A DNA stretch of 64,000 bases from Prorocentrum cordatum (taxonomy: Eukaryota > Sar > Dinophyceae > Prorocentrales > Prorocentraceae). The position numbers and the translations under genes are program-made. Numbering within the stretch: position 1 is the first letter of the stretch; each line of letters opens with the position of its first letter. The DNA is taken from the NCBI GenBank assembly GCA_963575745.1, contig CAUYUJ010016154.1:65651-129650 (forward strand). The letters run 5' to 3'. The notes beneath the pieces are model-generated. The model had not been told where the DNA came from, ran no database searches, and saw only the letters and a list, made by a program, of their open reading frames with translations. This document shows, piece by piece, positions 61,158 to 64,000 of this stretch.

Positions 61158-64000
61158 CTAAAAGAAATCCTTGACGGGATTGTCCGACGCGGAGTGCAAT
61201 ATGAGATCTCCAGACTTCGCTGCCTCCGTAGCCTGCCCCTTCTGATTCATGAAACTCTGCGGCTCGACTCCGCGATGGTCGCGGCGTTGGCCAGTTCGCT
61301 CCAGGTAGCGAACGGCTGCGCTGAGCTCCTTGGTCCACTGGGGAAACCATCTCTCGTGCTTCAGAACCAGCTTGGCCTCGAGAACCGGCAGGTCGAATGC
61401 CTCGATCTTATCGTCTGGGCACGCGTGGACACTCGGAAACGCTACGGCGATGGCCTGCGCCGCAGGGTGCATCCTGACCGTGCGATTCCAGAGCCTATAC
61501 CAAAGACTTGCTGCTTCGCCTGTGATTTGTCCCAGATCTCCCTCATCGCCGCAGTGCGAATCCAGAGCGCATTGACGTAAACGTTGCCTTCGGTCTGGTA
61601 CCGCTGCTTGTGGACATGCGTATTGGGATCGCCTATGAGACGATTGCGGCCCACCTGCATCTCGAAAATGCAAGAGCACAGGTGCATCTCAGGGCCGACG
61701 TCGGACGACGCGTGCACCATGTAGCGGGCGCAGGAGGCGCGGCGAAGTGTTCCGAAGACGCCAAAGACGTTCTCGCAGCTCGAAGGTCCTGGCTTCAATT
61801 CGAACAGGCCCTTCTTGCTCCAGATGGATGCCAGCGCTGCCAAGTGGGCGCCGTGGTAAGTGGTCTCGATATTGGCCTCCTTCTTGCCGAGCTCAATGTA
61901 ATGCTGCGTTTCCCTGGCGCATATGGCCGACGCATCCATGACCCACCACTGTCCGGTTAGATACGCAGTTGGACCCCCAACATGAGGGCCATCGACGAGT
62001 CCGGAAAGATGCTCGAGTAGAGCGGGATCCTTTGGCCACTTGAATCTCCCAGGAGTGAACCTCCATAACCAAGACGGCCACAACTCTCGTAGTGAAGGAG
62101 AGTGTTGAATAGGCGGCCCCTTGTCACGTCGATCTTGACTACGCGCTTTCCAATTAAGGATCATCATCTGGTTGAAAACAACCTTGCTCGTCCGGGGCAA
62201 TTTGTAGGCCTTCCTCCCCTCCAGTGAGCGCTGGTGTATTTCTTCGGGTCCGAAGAATATCTCGACCTTTTCTACTGGGGGCTCGTCCACTCCTGGAGTA
62301 GAAGTGTAGTGGTCGATAGCCACCGCGGCCTTCATGGCCGATGGCTCCGCCCGTTGGCGACGGGTTTTCGACGAATCCTTTTAAGCATCCCTACAACGTT
62401 TGACAACTCGCCGAGGTTCTTCAGCAGGCGCGCCAGCTCTTCTTCCTCGTCGTTCCCGCCGTGAGCCCTGATCCAGTCCATACTGTCCTCGGGGGCCTTC
62501 TCCCAATCTTTCACCAGCTCTCCCCAGCTGTCGACCGACGGCAAGCTTCTCGTCCTCGCAAGGTGCCACAGGGCCCTGCCGATCCCCGGAAGTTCGCGGT
62601 GGTTCACGCTGGGGGCGATGGCCAGCGCTGCAGGGGCCAGCCAAGCAAGTCGCTGAATGGCGCCCCGATGAACCCTGACACTGGGCGAGAGTCGGAAGGG
62701 CCTTGGATCTCGGTGCCCCTGCGCACCTGGAAGTACGCGTAGAGAGGCTCGTAGTCACCGCTCTCGTCTGCTGTATTCAAGTAGCTCTGCACGAACTCGC
62801 ACCCATACGCATTGCGCGAGTCGATCATGCCCAGGGCGATGCCGAGTGGCATGTGCGTCAACAGCTTCAGCCAGACATGAAAAGCAGGCTGTCTCGGGCA
62901 TTGATGCTGCGCGGCCATCATCTCCGACGGGGGATCGCTGAAGGCGGCGTCGGGCTTCGGATCCTGAGCGCGCAGCTGAACGCGGCTCTTCAGCATCAGG
63001 TAGTCGATCACGTCGTCGGTCGGCCAGCGTCCGTTCCTTTCGAGTTCGGATTGTTCGTTCTTCGTCGCCTCCTCTTGCTTCGCCATATCTTGCTTCATCT
63101 GCGGGATATGGTCCTTCTCCACCATCGCGATGTAGAACAAAGGCTGCTTACATGCTGAAAGGATGTCTGGTAGCTCGATTAGGTCGCCCACATTGATTCA
63201 GACATGGTAGCTGTCTCCGGCAGGGAACCACAGGTCCTGAACACACTGATGTACCACCTCACCTAGAGACCGGTTCTGCGGCCCCTTCACTTCGGAATGT
63301 CCCGAGAGGAGGGGAACAGAACGTAGACACCGACGGTCCCGACGTACCTCGGCCTTTGGAGGAGTGGCATGTCCTCCTCGGCTGTTTCCTTAGCTGTCTC
63401 CTCGGCAGCCTCCTGGACCACGTCGTCAGCGAGGTACGTGTTGACGCGAGGGCGCTGTGCTCCAGTCGCAGGTGTTTTGGTTCCTCTCGCCGTTGGAGCT
63501 TCTCCCTCTAGCATCTCCGGGAGCGGCTCCGGCTCTTCTTTGTCTTCCTCTCCTATGTTGGCCAGAGCCTTAGCAATGAGCTTCCTCTCCGCGCAGCCTT
63601 CGTAGGGCGTCTCGTACTGCTGCAGGAAGTTGCCGCTGTGGATGTCATCGCCAGATGCTGCGCCAGGTCGTCCACCGCGGGGTTCCTCCACCTGCGTGGT
63701 ATCTTCCTACTGTTCGTCGTCGCCCTCGTTCGAGTCCTCGTCCTCGACCTCCTCGGCCTGCTCGGCCTGGCGCTTGGTCTTCCTGTTATGGCTGCGCATT
63801 CGACGGTCGCAAATCGAACCCGCCTAGCCGCGGGCGCACGGCCTAGATTCTGCTCGGCAGGTTCTCGAACTCCTTTTCGCGGTGCCCACTGCTTCCTCCA
63901 GGTTCGCCACCATGCTGAAGTGGGTCCGCCTGTCGTTCAAGGCGCACCTCATCCTGCGGAATCGATTCTGGAACTGTTTCTTGAAGTAGCGGCTCCAAGA
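61158..64000 (-). pseudogene. Large unrecognised coding region, decayed, 5' end beyond window
   Basis: Protein-like frames follow one another with almost no gap. 64000-63700 reads SWSRYFKKQFQNRF... and EQAEEVEDEDSNEGD with TAGs near 63826 and 63707. 63691-63287 reads ...QYETPYEGCAERKLIAKALA. After a shift near 63310 it continues GPQNRSLGEVVHQCVQDLWF, a TGA near 63203, then 63191-62604 (LPDILSACKQPLFYIAMVEK...), 62607-62332 (VDSWGELVKDWEKAPEDSMD), 62335-61442 (WWVMDASAICARE, KEANIETTYHGAHLAALASI, SCENVFGVFGTLRRASCARY) and after a shift near 61480 ...KIEAFDLPVLEAKL to TGA or similar at 61158. It amounts to at least 900 codons without obvious introns. I do not recognise the family. It may be a retroposed gene, a transposon protein or a host gene with sequence errors. 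Confidence 0.6.

Overview
This window is nuclear DNA from a dinoflagellate. The strongest evidence is at 9006-9027 (minus strand): 22 nt that match the dinoflagellate trans-spliced leader (DinoSL, ...GCCATTTTGGCTCAAG), placed exactly at the 5' end of a retrotransposon. GC-rich composition, very long simple repeats, several decayed LINEs and almost no intact host genes agree with this. I see no rRNA, tRNA, CRISPR array, prokaryotic operon or organelle gene.

1-39 kb is dominated by (GGA/CCT)n trinucleotide tracts. Three related non-LTR retrotransposons are embedded in them. LINE-1 (2901-9027, minus) is full length, starts with the spliced leader and is broken by frameshifts. LINE-2 (26991-34228, plus) has near-intact ORF1, endonuclease, reverse transcriptase and RNase H regions. 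LINE-3 (about 34482-37238, plus) keeps ORF1, the endonuclease and the C-terminal end but lacks reverse transcriptase and RNase H. All three are bracketed on both sides by the repeat, always reading CCT in the sense direction of the element. Between them lie dispersed families: repeat A (linked to CCT tracts), repeat B, repeat D, a hairpin MITE-like family (three copies, one with a 7-bp target duplication and a visible empty site) and a foldback family with perfect 17-bp ends (repeat C). A decayed secreted-protein gene (25866-26345, minus) and a few exon-like islands are the only hints of host coding sequence here.

39-52.5 kb has a different landscape. A 2.8-kb foldback element (40648-43457) has about 0.7-kb inverted arms built of GGGTCGCG-type repeats. 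It is followed by a GGC tract and then a satellite block (46.1-51.5 kb) of heptamer arrays with an ~800-bp higher-order period, a 65-bp tandem array and GCACATGC arrays, bounded by G/C homopolymer-rich tracts.

52.6-59.2 kb holds LINE-4 (53434-57430, minus), a different lineage with a YADD reverse transcriptase and no visible RNase H. It lies between copies of an ~870-bp repeat, one upstream and two in tandem downstream. A 188-bp satellite follows (60245-60890). The right end (61158-64000, minus) is a long decayed coding region of unrecognised family that runs off the window.

The window contains no operon-like cooperation. The functional logic is that of mobile elements: each LINE supplies ORF1 (zinc motif plus coiled coil) and ORF2 (endonuclease, reverse transcriptase, with or without RNase H) for its own copying, and LINE-3 looks like a non-autonomous derivative. 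Boundaries of repeats are approximate because I aligned them by eye.
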